Positions 1 through 26,029 of a DNA stretch of 64,000 bases are shown here, in pieces. A program made the translations under genes and the position numbers. The notes under the pieces are model-generated. The model searched no databases. It saw nothing but the letters and a program-made list of their open reading frames with translations, and was not told the DNA's origin. The DNA lies in NCBI RefSeq assembly GCF_000237925.1, contig NC_031495.1, positions 14,953,749 to 15,017,748 of the forward strand. Direction: 5' to 3'. Positions within the stretch are counted from its first letter, which is position 1. Each line of letters starts with the position of its first letter. The stretch comes from Schistosoma mansoni (lineage: Eukaryota; Platyhelminthes; Trematoda; Strigeidida; Schistosomatidae).

Positions 1-97
1 CATAACCCTCACGGGTGTGATGTTGTGTTTAAAGTGCGTGATTGCATGTTCTTCACTAGCCCTGTATTTTGATGGCTGGAGTTAATGGAGGGATGTA

Positions 98-1996
98 TCA
101 AATGACCTGGCGAAATTGCTTGGGAAGTTTATCCAGGAGGGAAGGGTGGGCGTACTCTCTGATGGGAACTGTACGGGGAAGTGAGCTTGTGTTCCGCATG
201 TGGTTTGAAATTACTTGGGCGATATGCTTCAACAGGGGTGACACTAGGGGCCTTATTCCAAAAAAATCTGTTGCAGGTTGACTGTAACGCTTACCGTTAT
301 TTGCTAAATAGTTTTGATGGTTTGGCTCGTAGCCTCTGTTATAGCTATTTACGTTAGTGTGAGCATGAGGGGGGACTGCTGCACGTAACTGGAAGTAGTT
401 GCGACAGTTATTATACATGGAAGCCGCTTTTATGTGGTGGTTGGTACTGAAGGGTGTGGAAAGTTTTCTTTCCGAGAGTAATTACAATTGTGATCCTGGA
501 GAATGTAGCCAGGGTATGGGTTGTGGAGCCTATAATTAACATTTCCTATAGATGGTTTTAGAGAGTGAGTGGAGTGATCAGTACTCTGGTAGTTTTTGTT
601 AGTGTGCGTGTAAAAAGGTTTGTTACGCTCAAGCCTACTATCCGTTTTGCAGCTTAGAGGTGTCGATGGCAAGTTACATGACATCAGAGGGTAGAACCTA
701 TTCACAGTTGTTGGGATACCCACAGAAGAGTTGATCTCAATCTTACGTGTTTCCCTATTTGATATCTTGGATTTTGTCTTCCCAAGCATTTTTGTCACAG
801 CTGCAGAGTTTCGATGCCTCTGTGAGATGAATTTAGGTTCACTCGAGTCATGTTGTAGAATATCTTTAGGGTGACTAATTGTCAAGTGAATATGTTTCGT
901 CACACGGATCGCACTTCAGCACTTTACTGAGCGAACAGCCGAGATCAGGGATGTCGTTATGCATTTTGGTGACAGTTGGGATCCATATCTTATACTAAGG
1001 ATTCTGATCTTCAGACTCATCTAGATCTACAGATTGGCCTGTCGTTTGTGGAATGACATCATGCTTATTGTTCATGAGCTTTATATTATTCACTGTGTTG
1101 CAAACTACCTTTAGCTGGTTATTTACTGTAGCACTTTCATACGATTCTATTGCTTCTCGTCTTCTCACACGACGTTGACAGGCCGTTAGGTCAGGAGTGA
1201 CTTTTATGCTCGTGTGTGGAATTAGTGAGCCAATATTTTTGCTCAAATCAATAAATTGTTTAGCATCGTTACAACAGCTAAATTTAAACAGGAGATGGCA
1301 AGTCAATCTATCCGACTTTTTTCTAAGGTGGATGACTCGGCAGCATACCGCATGCTGTGAGGCAAATATCCCTTAACTTATTTGGGTATGTGCGATGAGG
1401 GAGATTGTATACAACTGCAATGTGGGAAGGCATCACTCTTTTCGTCACTTTTTCAGCCACAAACTCTATAATACATTCAGCTTTAGTGAGCTGTTCAAGA
1501 TTTTTATCAGTATTATTACCCCATATGTGTGTAAGGGGTGTAATGGGTTAGATCGACCGTTAATTTCGGTCAGGGAGTTTTGTGACTGAAGGATGTCAGT
1601 ACTATATCGATCAGTATTTTCGTAAGTGTGAGATAAACTGTTAGATTCCTTGGTTTTTGGTATTTTGGATTTAGGCCCTAGTAAAGCATACTGTCTTGAC
1701 TGTTTTGACTTTTCGATGCACGTGGGTATTTCGCCTTTGATGTCATCTAGTCTTACCGTTGGCATACTGCACGAAGAGATAGAGGGGTTGTTACATGGAG
1801 AATCAGGTAGTGCTAGTGTTATTTGTGGATAAGAAGCATAAGGTTCAGAAGATAAAGGTTTATCACTGTCAGGTATTGAGTCATCAGTCATAAGGGTTAC
1901 AGACTTTGACCTTTTAGTAGACTTGAAAGTTGGTGAAATTTCTCTTTTGCTGGAGCGATTTGCTATGATTTGAAGCAGGGTGAGTAGTGGGCTCAT
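98..1996 (-). pseudogene. Decayed minus-strand coding remnants, possibly retroelement ORF1
   Basis: Four open stretches follow one another on the minus strand: 1996-1466 (176 codons), 1306-995 (103), 903-430 (157) and 418-98 (106). Their order, similar spacing and Ser/Thr/Asn/Pro-rich composition suggest one broken reading region running from about 1996 toward base 1. The 1306-995 piece has a basic stretch (QRRVRRREAIES) such as is common in nucleic-acid-binding ORF1 proteins of non-LTR elements. No catalytic motif is visible, so the link to a retroelement ORF1 is inference from context. It could also be a decayed or fast-evolving host gene. The ORF ends carry no convincing splice sites that I can pair. 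Confidence 0.3.
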
Positions 1997-2958
1997 CTAA
2001 CTAAAACATAATATCTGAGTATATAGTATTAACCGGGTTAAAATTAGGATCAGAGACTATGAGTATATAACGTATGTCAGATATAAGGTGTTCAATTATA
2101 AAGTAAGAGAGTACTGATCAGTGGAAAATCTGTATTTCAATTAGTATAATCCAGAGATAATGACGCGTCAATGCCAATTGTTGGGGCCTTATATAAGATA
2201 TCTAGGAAGCGAAGTCCGCGATATGTATATATTAACTGGTAAGTGTTCGTCAAAATTATTTTCCTGAAGTAAAGTGTGATCGATATACGAGATAGGACGA
2301 TAATCTAAGAGTAGTGCAGCCTACAAAAGAACAAATCGAAGAAGTTCTAAACCACGTGAAAAAATGTTAACACTTTCAAATTGCGACGCAAATTGATGTC
2401 GTCTGCAACCATGGAAGTCTGGCTATATATGTTTTCACCAAATCGATTTTGGAGAAAACAGTTTTACCCTCAAGGTAGTTGTCAACTCGTGAATGTGTGA
2501 CGACGGCCGACGATCCGGAGCGGTTTTCGTATTCAGTCGTCCAAAGTCAACATTCAGATGTCAATCGATGTTGTCCTCTTCAGGAACCAAGTGCATAAAA
2601 GATGCTCATTGACTGTTTGACGGCCGAATGATTCTAAGGTCTATCATGTGGTCAGATTCATCTTTAGACAGCCTCAACTTTTCGGAAGCTAGTTGGCGCG
2701 CTTACGAGAATACAGGTGGTTCTGTAGCCGTGATGTGATGCGTAACATGAATGGTTAAACATGGCGATTTCGGTTGCACTTGGGATATTTTAGAGTATTT
2801 GTTGATAACATAGATCGATCGTGAGTCTTACTGTGACTGATGACAATCTACAACCGGAAAAAGAAGTTACACTTACTTCTGCGCCAGTGTCGATGAAGTA
2901 GAAAACTTAGTCATCACACGAGTGATATACATCTGACGTCAATGTTCGCCGGCTACGT

Positions 2959-3585
2959 TTGCTATTGTTTTTCGTGTCGGACGGTTCGAAGATTGGGAAA
3001 CCACAAGGTTTTCTGCGACTTCTAGAAGACCTGCCATACTTTTTGTTTGGAGATTTACTTACTGCTACATTACTTATATGGACAAAGAGTTCCGTAGTTG
3101 GGCATCAACGAAGAGTACGACTTAACTATAGGTTATCTAGGTGAAAACCGTGCCTCGTGGAGTGCCTCACGGTACATCTCTGAGGACAGTGCAACACATC
3201 CCATATGGTAATGACCGTCTCAGTCTCATATCACTGGTTTTGTCATATGATGACGATATTAAGAAATGGAGGGTGATTGAAAACCAGGGGAATATTTTAA
3301 AATGATCTTCATAAATTATCTGAATGGTCTAGAGTCTGTCAGTTGCCAATAAACGCTTTCAAGTGCATCATGATGCATATTAGTCACCAGGGTACATATA
3401 CATACAGATGGAATACCAACAATCTACCTGTTGTCCAGACACACAGTGAACAGAGAGTCACTGATGGCCAAGATTTGAAAACTGCTACAGACTTTTGTAC
3501 AGTAGCTGCCGAAGGCTTTTTTTGCATGCAGTGTTCGTTCGTTTTAAACTCGAGTACTGTATACAAAGAATCAGCGCGTAGGTAA
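2959..3585 (+). pseudogene. CR1-like non-LTR reverse transcriptase relic
   Basis: Read across three frames, the plus strand gives in order: a hydrophobic block before RT motif 4 (to about 3140), a SGVPQG-like motif degraded to RGVPHGTSL (about 3150-3180), the palm motif YADD degraded to SYDDDIK (about 3245-3265), then a thumb-like block with INAFKCIMMHI (about 3350-3385) and DLKTATDFCT (about 3470-3505). This order is that of the CR1/jockey group of non-LTR retrotransposons. Stops and frame changes separate the blocks and the catalytic YxDD is damaged, so it is a dead fragment. The 5' limit is not clear; sequence from about 2430 may belong to it. It lies upstream of the tetraspanin gene. Confidence 0.6.
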
Positions 3586-3589
3586 AAAG

Positions 3590-4962
3590 GAAAGGAAGCT
3601 ACAAGTCAAGATTCAGGAGACCGCAAAATAAATAATTTTCGGAATCGCAAAGCTCCTGTGTGGAGAGGAGCTGGCCGAACTAAACCTACTTTCCTTGCCA
3701 AATAGATAGGCTAGCGGTGACTAGATCACAGATTTCAAATTACTGAATGATATATTTTTTTTAACTAACAGGACCTCAGTTCTCATGTCTTCCAAGACAG
3801 ATAATTTATGAGGACACTAAAAAACTCTGCGAGCGCAGAACAAACCACTTCTCAACTAATTACCTACCTTCTCATCGAATCAATAATTAGTGAGAATCCT
3901 TATCTCAACAATTGACCGAAGCTTCATCTGTTGACTAAATTAAAAGAAAGTTAGATCGACTGGGAGACCACTGCTTTGAGGACTAACAAGAGCCACCCAA
4001 CATTATTTTCTTTGCGAATTGGGACTGAAACTAGTTCGTCTTAACGATATTGCTGATTGATGCCATCGGAAACCAGAGAGGGAGCTTCAATGTCTCAAGG
4101 TTGTTTGTTGTTTGCCTGGCTCCTAACAGTATTGTTTCAGCGTATACCCCACAGCCCTCTTAATAGGTAATGCAGTTGGCTTAATACAAATAAACGGAAT
4201 AACTTGCGAGTTGTGCTGTAGTAAACAATTTTGAAAGCTTGGTTTATTACATCTGGTTATATACCGCTTGTATTATCAAGATTATTTCCACTTAAGTGAA
4301 AAAGTACAGTGAATAGTATGTCTGTGGAAAGTGGTGCTTTAGAATAACATGTCATCGGCTGGATCTACAGGTATATTCCATAGAAACATAAATGTCAAAG
4401 CAAAAAGAGGTTGAAACTCTTCATCCAAATTTGTCATACTAATTCATAAACCTATTTTGACCTTAGTAAGTATCTATAGTTGTTCCACTACAATTTAGTT
4501 TTGCCCGAAGTTCCATAGATTGTAGTCATCCTGTACTTTCCCGGATTCATCATCCTATATATCTTACTAAATTGGTTTTACAGTCACCTATCAAATGTGT
4601 CTTTTTTTCAAAATACGGAGGGAAAACCTGCTGATTGTGTGTACAACACCGGTGGGCAAGGAATGCTATGATACATAACCTGTCTGACCTTTTATTCTTC
4701 TTGTACATACAAGATATTTAAATCGGCAAACATCTCCATACTCATATCAGGATCATGGTTGTTTAAGATGAGTTTTATCAAAAATAAAAGTTTTTATAAA
4801 CATAGATATTGCAAAATTTGCTGCCGGTTGCGCATACTTTTTTTCTGTTTACAAAACTGGGTTCTCTGTTGAGAAAATTCTCCTTGTGTTTTCAGGTGTT
4901 TTCTTGTTGAACAGTATTGGTTTCCAAATATTGGCGTTTTTGATACATTTTCTGTGCATCAA
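3590..4962. other. Stretch before the tetraspanin start; nothing coding seen
   Basis: No open frame or conserved motif was recognised between the CR1-like relic and the first tetraspanin exon. A good 3' splice site (pyrimidine-rich run ending in ttttcag at 4889-4895) lies 68 bases before the ATG at 4963. The stretch should contain the promoter and 5' UTR of the tetraspanin gene, but no clear core promoter can be named. Confidence 0.4.
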
Positions 4963-19406
<14,444 letters not shown>

Positions 19407-19470
19407 AAATCTCTCTTCTGTCATCTAAAGATAATGTGCACTATTATGATTATTATTATCACGATTTTTA

Positions 19471-19476
19471 AATAAA
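19471..19476 (+). terminator. Candidate polyadenylation signal for the tetraspanin gene
   Basis: AATAAA lies 65 bases after the TGA at 19404-19406. A second AATAAA is at 19738-19743. Confidence 0.55.
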
Positions 19477-19605
19477 AGAATTTATTTTGGGGCTATTTTT
19501 TGTGACTACTGCTAATTCTTCATCTGTTGCTGAAACAACAATTTACTCATCTCATGAGAAATGTATAGGGACAGTGATACGAAAAATTTTTCCTCATCAA
19601 ATCGA

Positions 19606-19608
<3 letters not shown>

Positions 19609-19637
<29 letters not shown>
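19609..19637. repeat. (AT)n microsatellite
   Basis: Uninterrupted alternating TA/AT run downstream of the tetraspanin gene. A shorter one is at 19246-19261 before its last exon. Confidence 0.9.
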
Positions 19638-19640
<3 letters not shown>

Positions 19641-20203
19641 TTCCTGGTCGATCTCACTGTGATTTTAACTTGCTCAGTCCTCTGCTTGTTTTATTTTTTC
19701 TGTTACATCCTACTGAATTACAATTTGTTAACTAAAAAATAAAGTGAAATATAAATCGTATTCTTTTGATCTAAAAACATTGTCAATGATGGTTGTTTGA
19801 GTACTATATTATCTTTCGTTTATTATATTGAATTTATTTTATATCATTATATTACTACGATTGGATGTAATTTTTACTCAGAATTTTGAAGGAATTAAAT
19901 CAACGACCTCAAACACATATCATACAAGATACTTAAAATATACAAAATCTATAATTTAAGACTGCTATTTATTATTAGTAGCATATCTTTTCATTGTGTT
20001 CAGCTTTAAAAAAAGAGTTCATTTGTTTAAGTCACTAATCAATTAATTCTCATGTTAACGTAATTGTCCAATTCAGTCTCAAAATATAAATATTTTCAAT
20101 AAAATTAATACTTATCAGAAGGGGGTTTTGTGGAGATTTTAGTGATTTTATATGGTTGAGATCATGAGTCCATTGAAGCTAGACCACCATGGAAAACCTG
20201 GAA

Positions 20204-20249
20204 GCACTGGACGGCCTTTTCGTCCCAATGTGGGACCCCCCAGCAGTGC
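20204..20249 (-). ncRNA. Hammerhead-like core, minus arm of pair B
   Basis: On the minus strand: stem I strand gcactg, core CTGGGGG (degraded from CTGANGA), a perfect stem II gtccc...gggac, GAAAA, a GGCC stem III, GTC, and the second stem I strand cagtgc. Both stem I and stem II are intact, but two core purines are changed (A6 and A9), so cleavage is not expected. Confidence 0.65.
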
Positions 20250-20388
20250 GCATCCACGATCTCACCTCACGAGATTCGAACCCAGGACATACCAGTCTCA
20301 GCTCGGCTCAGTGGTCTATCGGTTAAGTGCTCTGTCGCGAAACTGGTATGTCCTGGGTTCGAATCCCGTGAGGCGGGATCGTGAATGC

Positions 20389-20430
20389 GCACTGTTGAGG
20401 AATCCCACAATAGGACGAAAAGGCCGTCCA
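20389..20430 (+). ncRNA. Hammerhead-like core, plus arm of pair B
   Basis: Core TTGAGGA (C3 changed to T), stem II atccc...aggac, GAAA, GGCC, GTC. The sequence after the cleavage position is deleted down to cagg, which shortens stem I. Probably inactive. Confidence 0.6.
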
Positions 20431-20475
20431 GGTTTTCCATGGTAGTCTAACTTCAATTGACTCATGATCTCAACT

Positions 20476-21667
20476 ATATAAAACTAATACTTGTTGAACA
20501 AATGGTATTCATCGTAATCTACCAGCCTGGTAGATAAAAATCTAATGTTCATGAGGAGGGTTGCTAGCTAAATGTTTCAGTAAGAACAATATAGATATAG
20601 ACAAATGCAGCCGATATCTTATTTCATGATTACGTATGAATATTGTTGTTTTAACTACTCTAGAACGTTTCTTCTGAAAACGAGAATTTTAATTTGATAT
20701 GTCAGTTAAAATAACCCTGTATATTAGTCCTTTTCTTTTAAAGAATTCTCTCCAAAGTTATCCACATAAAAGTATTTATTTTAGGTAGTTGTCGTCAATA
20801 TTCTACTTCATTATTCAAAGTATGAGTAAACACCTTAATCAGTTCAGTTGCTGGATACATCGACCTTAATAGTAGGTAAGGTAACTTGATGAATAATCTG
20901 TTCATGACCTTGGGAACTGTCATTCAGGAATGCAATAGACAACTTTGTTTTTTGATGCAGTATAAATGATTTAAAAAATAACTAAAGTTAGTAAACTGTA
21001 ACATTCTATGGTGTTTGAAATAATTAGTATTCGCATGTAAATCTCAACAGTGTTTTGTAAAATATTCACATAATGAAAACAAGAACTGTATTTAAAGAAT
21101 TGCATTCACACTGTCCGGCACCTAAGCAGTCAAACAAGCAATGAAATATGAGTTTATGGATAAAATGTAACACGTCATTGTGATATGCTCAAACAAACTT
21201 TTTGAACATTTCGCGTTCTTTCGTTAAAGTGAATGTCAATAAAACAGTTACTCAATTAATTTCTGTCTGTACTTTCGTTAATTTGTCAATCTTTATTACT
21301 GAGTCTTTGTCTTGTCTTATACGAAGCCAGACATAAAAAATCTAGTCTCAGAATTAGTTATCAAGTTTTCCGAAGTATTGCCTGAGTATGTCTGCTTGAT
21401 GTAGTCACTAGATCATCAATCCAAACTTCCTCCCCTTACTGTGGATGGACTCACTGCGTAATACTTTTAGCCTTCACCAGATAAATATAGTTCATAATTT
21501 AGCATGAATTGTGTTCACAGAGTATTTTGCTACTGTTTTTCAAAAGCGTCTTGTCTCGTTCCCATTATTTACGCAATCTAGATTGTAATATTAAAAAAAT
21601 TTGACTTTTCAGGGTAATCGAATACTGTGATCAACTATCTATTTTGGCTAGTTATTTGTAATCAAAA
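20476..21667. other. Intergenic stretch before Chibby; nothing coding seen
   Basis: AT-rich, with no open frame or repeat recognised. A 3' splice site with a pyrimidine run (ttgacttttcag, ending 21612) lies 55 bases before the Chibby ATG and has no visible partner exon, so a 5' UTR exon or a trans-splice site may be here. Confidence 0.45.
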
Positions 21668-24600
21668 ATGCCTCTTTTCCAAAGAAAATTCAATGTACCA
21701 AAGTTTCCTGCTCGAAAAGCGTCTAGTATGACAAATTTATCACATCTAGACTCAACTACGCGAAGTCAAGAGTTCAGCATGGATTTGGGACCAATTAGAA
21801 CACGTTTAAGTGGACGGGATCTTGTATTCCGTAATGGACAGTGGATCATTGGTAAGTTGTTCAAATGTACTCCTATGAGTACAATAAAGGATAGATGTTA
21901 AACATATATTTACAAATATTTCTGGACTTATGAAGCAATATTTCTTTATGTACCAATAATAATTAGTATTGTTTTGATAAAAAAAGACATTATTAGGAGT
22001 TTGGGGATATATTGACCAACAATCTTGTTTGTATATTTTTTTTAGTAAATTGAGTAAACATCGTATGTGTGAGGTGCCATTGTAGGATGGAAATATGCTT
22101 AAACCAAAATTATGTTTCAATTTGTTCTGCTCACAAATCTACTTGATTATATTTGTAAACAGCTGCAACATTTTAAGTTGATTTCAAATCTTTTGGAATG
22201 AAGCGCTCTCATTCTATCTGTACTAAATTCCACATTAGAATTATAATATATACACGCCTTCATATTTTTAGATGCTTATGTTTCGTGTAATATTAATGCT
22301 ACGTGATAAAAAGAAGCAATTTTCTTATATGTATTTCCTGTAGACAACACTCCCAAAACTCTATTATTGATGTATGTTGACTTGTCCCTTGAATGTATGT
22401 CGTTGGATTACAAACGGTAACATATATTTTTATATGGGAACGTTAAATTATCATACATAGATTAAGAATTTAATGTTATTGCTGGATAATTTTTTCAAAT
22501 GACTGTTCCCAATTAAATCTATTGTAATAAAGCAATCCAACAAAAATAAATAAAAAATAATATATTTGTACTATCCCAATGAGTAGAAAAATTAGATTTT
22601 CTGACGTTTCGTGACTCTGTGTAAGCGACTTCTTCAGAGAATAAATAACCAAAATCCTAGTTTGAATAGTACAACGGAACAACACGAATATTAGGTGATC
22701 AATCAAAAATTTATTTGGTTACTTTTTTCATCTTCAAAAGTATTGGATTTAATGTGAGTAATATTAAATTTGTCTCTAAAATTTATCATACACATAACAT
22801 AGTCTCCGTTGGATTATATAACAATTTGAAATCTCCATATTATTATGTAAGTTTCTGTTATCCGACTTCCTTCAGTATTTTAATTCTTCTTTCTTTACCG
22901 TTTATCATATTTCACTTATCTGGATATTTCGTTCAATATTTATATGTTCATGATTTTCTGAAAAACATTTTTTAACTAAGATTCACTGTTATGTAATGTA
23001 TTTTATTTATTTATTTGAACACATAAATATTGGTACAAAGGGGCACCAAATACATATGCGCCGCACAAATCTCATTTGATTTGTGTGAGGGCTGTGATAC
23101 TGCCCAGGTGCCCAAACTGAAGCAGGTGGTTTTCTTAGGGGGCCACACCCCGAGAATTCGACATAAAGTCTGATCCACAAGGCAGTGGAGCATCGTGAGG
23201 AGATGCAGTCTCATGGTACCTGGTGACCAACAATAGGTTCATGCGCCATTTGTTTCCTCAGGATACTGGAGCCCATGTGTACCATCGGTTTGAAATCAGG
23301 GTTTTCCAACTCCCCTAGGTGGACTCTCCGTGTCGACCAACCTGGTTAAAGCACCGGACATTCGCTTTTCGTCCTCTCAATTTCGTAAACAACAGTAGTG
23401 CCACGAGAAGGCAGTGAGTAGGACTTCCCTGGCGGAGGCTATATACGCGTGGCCATGTGAGAGCATTTGGAGAGGGAGAGCGGACTCTCCCCACTCTCGG
23501 CCGTACCAGGGCATTTGGAGGAATTATGTAATGTGAAACCATTTTAACATTCAACTTATTATTGAAAAGTAAAGTGAAAAGAATCTTAGTTATTCTCTTC
23601 ATATCAAAGTAAAAGTCATTACTTTTCAAAAGTAACTTGTATTTCTCACATAATTACAATTTGTCCTATGAATGATAAAGTGTAGTTGGGATGAATTCTT
23701 GTTGTATTATTTAGTATATTTATCATATACTAGTCATTTCAACTATCATCTACTAATGATGAATATAGACTACTTGTCGACAGACGACTTATTATTTATA
23801 AGGTTTATATACATGTTATGTTTTTGGATACTTAAGTTCCTCTCTAATTACGGGCTATCAGGATACCCTTATAAGACGAACCAGAGTCTATGCGTACTAG
23901 GTAGACCAGACGACTAGTACATAACACTTCAACAATAAACCCCTGCTCAATGGAAGAGAAAGAATTCGGGTAAGAAAAATGTATTGGACAAGACCTCAGA
24001 GGATAAATCGTTTTTCTCGGGGTCATGCAGCTATATTCCGAGTAATTTAGTAATTATTAGCTACAAAAAATTACCAAATAGCTGTTATGTAAGCGCAAAA
24101 TCAAAAAGTATTTCTGCAATTAGTCGTCATACTGAACCGAAGTCAAGTGAATGAAAGATTACGCTGCAGAAACTCAGAGTTGAATGGACAGAAATCACAC
24201 GAAATTGATATGAAAGTTAACTGAATAAAAAGTGAATTTATGTAACAATACATAGTCTGTTACTCAATTTCTAACTACTAATTCCTATGTAGAAATTTAA
24301 CATTCCCAACAAAGCAGTTATTAAATTATATAACAAGAAAATTGATAATATAGCTTAATTTGTTTAGCATCACCTAATCTTTTGGAATAGTCTTTTGTGG
24401 ATGACACCATTATTCTATTCAAGTTATTTCAATATCTTTAATTATTTGTCATTTTAGAAGGAGAAAATGGAGTGTTAAATGATGAATCTGGAAATGCAAC
24501 TCAATTGGGTCGTGAAACATTTCGTATTAAAAAAGAAAATCATCAATTAATTGAAGAAAATAATTTGTTAAAGTTGAAAATTGACATACTCTTAGATATG

Positions 24601-25144
24601 GTATGATATTATCTAAGTTTAGATTGCTATTATCCTTATGTGCAAGTATACATAATCCAACTTATTTTATAGTTTATATCGAGAACTGACCTTTTTCAGA
24701 CTACCATTTAAATCCAGAAAGCACTGAACAGCTGTTTCGTTTCAGTATAGGAACCATGAACAGAGTAAATCAATAACCCCACCAATAATGCAACCCAGAA
24801 CCTTCAGTTCTCGTGATGAGCTCATAACCTCTAAACCATGGAATCAAAATCGACTTCATTTGTACTCCTTAGTCCTATAATAGGATAAAACAGCGCTTAA
24901 GTGCATTATGGTTTTCATTAGTTATTTAACGAAGGTCATTTCATAGTATTTCAACAATCTCTACAAATTCTTTATAGTAATGATACTGTGTCCAAAATAC
25001 GTATGTATTACTATTCAAATTTTTCTATTTTTTATTTTCAAGCTCGCTGAAACTACAGCTGAAGTACATTTACAAGAGAATGAAATTGAAAATCTACGTA
25101 ATACATTACACAAAAAACCAAATACAACAATTCAAGTTTCTTAA
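21668..25144 (+). CDS. CBY1: Chibby homologue (three exons, 142 aa)
   Basis: Exons are 21668-21851, 24458-24600 and 25043-25144 (TAA). Introns of 2606 and 442 nt have GTAAGT/TTTTAG and GTATGA/TTCAAG ends, and phases agree. The protein opens with MPLF and a basic, Ser-rich head (FPARKASSMTNLSHLD), then has LSGRDLVFRNGQWII. Next comes a leucine-rich coiled coil with ENNLLKLKIDILLDMLAET at about residues 92-114. These are the landmarks of Chibby, a small protein that antagonises beta-catenin and works at the ciliary base. Human CBY1 is 126 aa, so the length fits; the extra residues are an acidic insert at the start of exon 2 and a longer tail. A ciliary role (cilia occur in fluke larvae and flame cells) is inference. 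Intron 1 holds two repeats. Confidence 0.93.
22555..22680 (+). repeat. Dispersed repeat terminal motif, copy 1
   Basis: Shares ccaatgagtagaaaaattag, gacgtttcgtgactc and tgtaagcgacttcttcagag with the copy at 43845-43974. Read on the opposite strand, the phrase resembles the end regions of Penelope-like element ORFs, but no such ORF is attached here. In Chibby intron 1. Confidence 0.55.
23003..23530 (-). mobile_element. Short non-autonomous element with RTE-matching ends
   Basis: Read on the minus strand, it begins with a roughly 400-base body also present at 37396-37860. It then contains gtttgggcacctgggcagta-cacagccc, which matches the 5' part of the RTE at about 51173-51205. It next passes directly to gcggcgcatatgtatttggt and a gtaccaatatttatgtgt stretch, matching the 3' end of the same RTE (54573-54620), and finishes in a short (TAAA)n tail. 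No coding sequence is kept. The layout suggests a SINE-like parasite mobilised by that RTE. Confidence 0.7.
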
Positions 25145-25520
25145 TTATATAACCTTTAATATCCGTGTGAAATCATTATTTGTGATAATATTCCATTATT
25201 AAATCTAATTTGAATATGAATTAATCACTTTTAAAAATGGAACACTTTACCACTTCTTTATTGTATTGAAACAAAAAAAACTAAAAACATATTCTTAGTT
25301 TGCATTTCTTTTTTGTTTTTTCTCTCTCTATATTCTCTAATTTATAAAATATGTGTAGTTTGTGTAAATGTTAAGAATAAATTTCATTTATACTAAAGCA
25401 TTATTCTATTGATTTGAAACTGAATTTGTTCTATATTGATTTCTTAATTTTCTTGTTATCTTGTATATATAGCGAAAGGCGGCCAGAGTGAAATATTTGA
25501 CCATTCGTTTAAGTCACTGA
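25145..25520. other. Chibby 3' UTR and downstream
   Basis: AT-rich 3' UTR. An AATAAA at 25376-25381, 232 bases after the stop, is the best polyadenylation signal. Nothing else seen. Confidence 0.5.
25376..25381 (+). terminator. Candidate polyadenylation signal for Chibby
   Basis: AATAAA in an AT-rich context, 232 bases after the TAA. Confidence 0.5.
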
Positions 25521-25534
25521 CTGTTGAAGCGAGC

Positions 25535-25880
25535 CATGTTAGTAGGTGAAGACTACCTGGTTGGGGTCCTCTCAATTACTGTAATTAATAGTCGGAGACT
25601 GTGTTGAATTGTCTCAGGATTGTGTCACAATGGCTAAGATGCATTCAGTTTTTGCTTTCTCCTTAGATTTTCAGTTCTTAATCATTCCATACCTTTTGCT
25701 CTGAGAATTCATTTATTCTTCTGGAATCATATCGTCTGTTCCAAATATTTTCTACTAACACATATAATGTTACTAACTTTAGTACTTTAGAATTTTTATT
25801 CTATTTGCTGATATGTTGTGACAACTTAAGTCCCTCCACTTATATGCTAGGTTCTACGTTGCACATAACTGACTGATGTA
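25535..25880 (+). mobile_element. 3' end fragment of the 33.5 kb RTE family
   Basis: Positions 25545-25640 follow 37075-37165 with many changes (gactac.tggttggggtcc, ggagactgtg, caatgg.taagatgcat). A later block at 25835-25875 follows the 3' UTR end (ctaggttctacgttgcacataactgactga). It is an old 5'-truncated insertion between Chibby and TMEM242. Confidence 0.6.
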
Positions 25881-26029
25881 AGCCCTGAGTAAATTTGCAT
25901 TGATATTCTAGTTATAGTTAGTATCTAACAAAGTGGTTATATTTTATCATTCTCACCTATGTCTTTTTAAAATTAAATGTCATTTATTTCTGTTTTAGCG
26001 ATCTCGTGCATTTCTTTACACCAGATACT

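Larger units (their letters stand above)
20111..20475. repeat. Head-to-head pair of tRNA-derived SINEs with hammerhead cores (pair B)
   Basis: This is the clearest inverted pair. The left arm (20111-20300) is a SINE on the minus strand, starting with the complement of the shared tail (ttatcagaagggggttttg) and ending with the tRNA-like head. The right arm (20301-20475) is a SINE on the plus strand with an A-box region (cagtggtctatcggttaagtg, about 20308-20328) and a B box (gggttcgaatccc, 20355-20367). The right arm lacks the tgcttcc segment after the ribozyme and its poly-C tail. The arms could fold into a cruciform over much of their length. Confidence 0.8.

Noticed and set aside
20355-20367. 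Functional tRNA genes at the B-box sites (20355, 42353, 55411 and complements)
   Set aside because: The A-box to acceptor-stem structure is degenerate, no full cloverleaf forms and the sequences continue into the SINE body. They are SINE heads.
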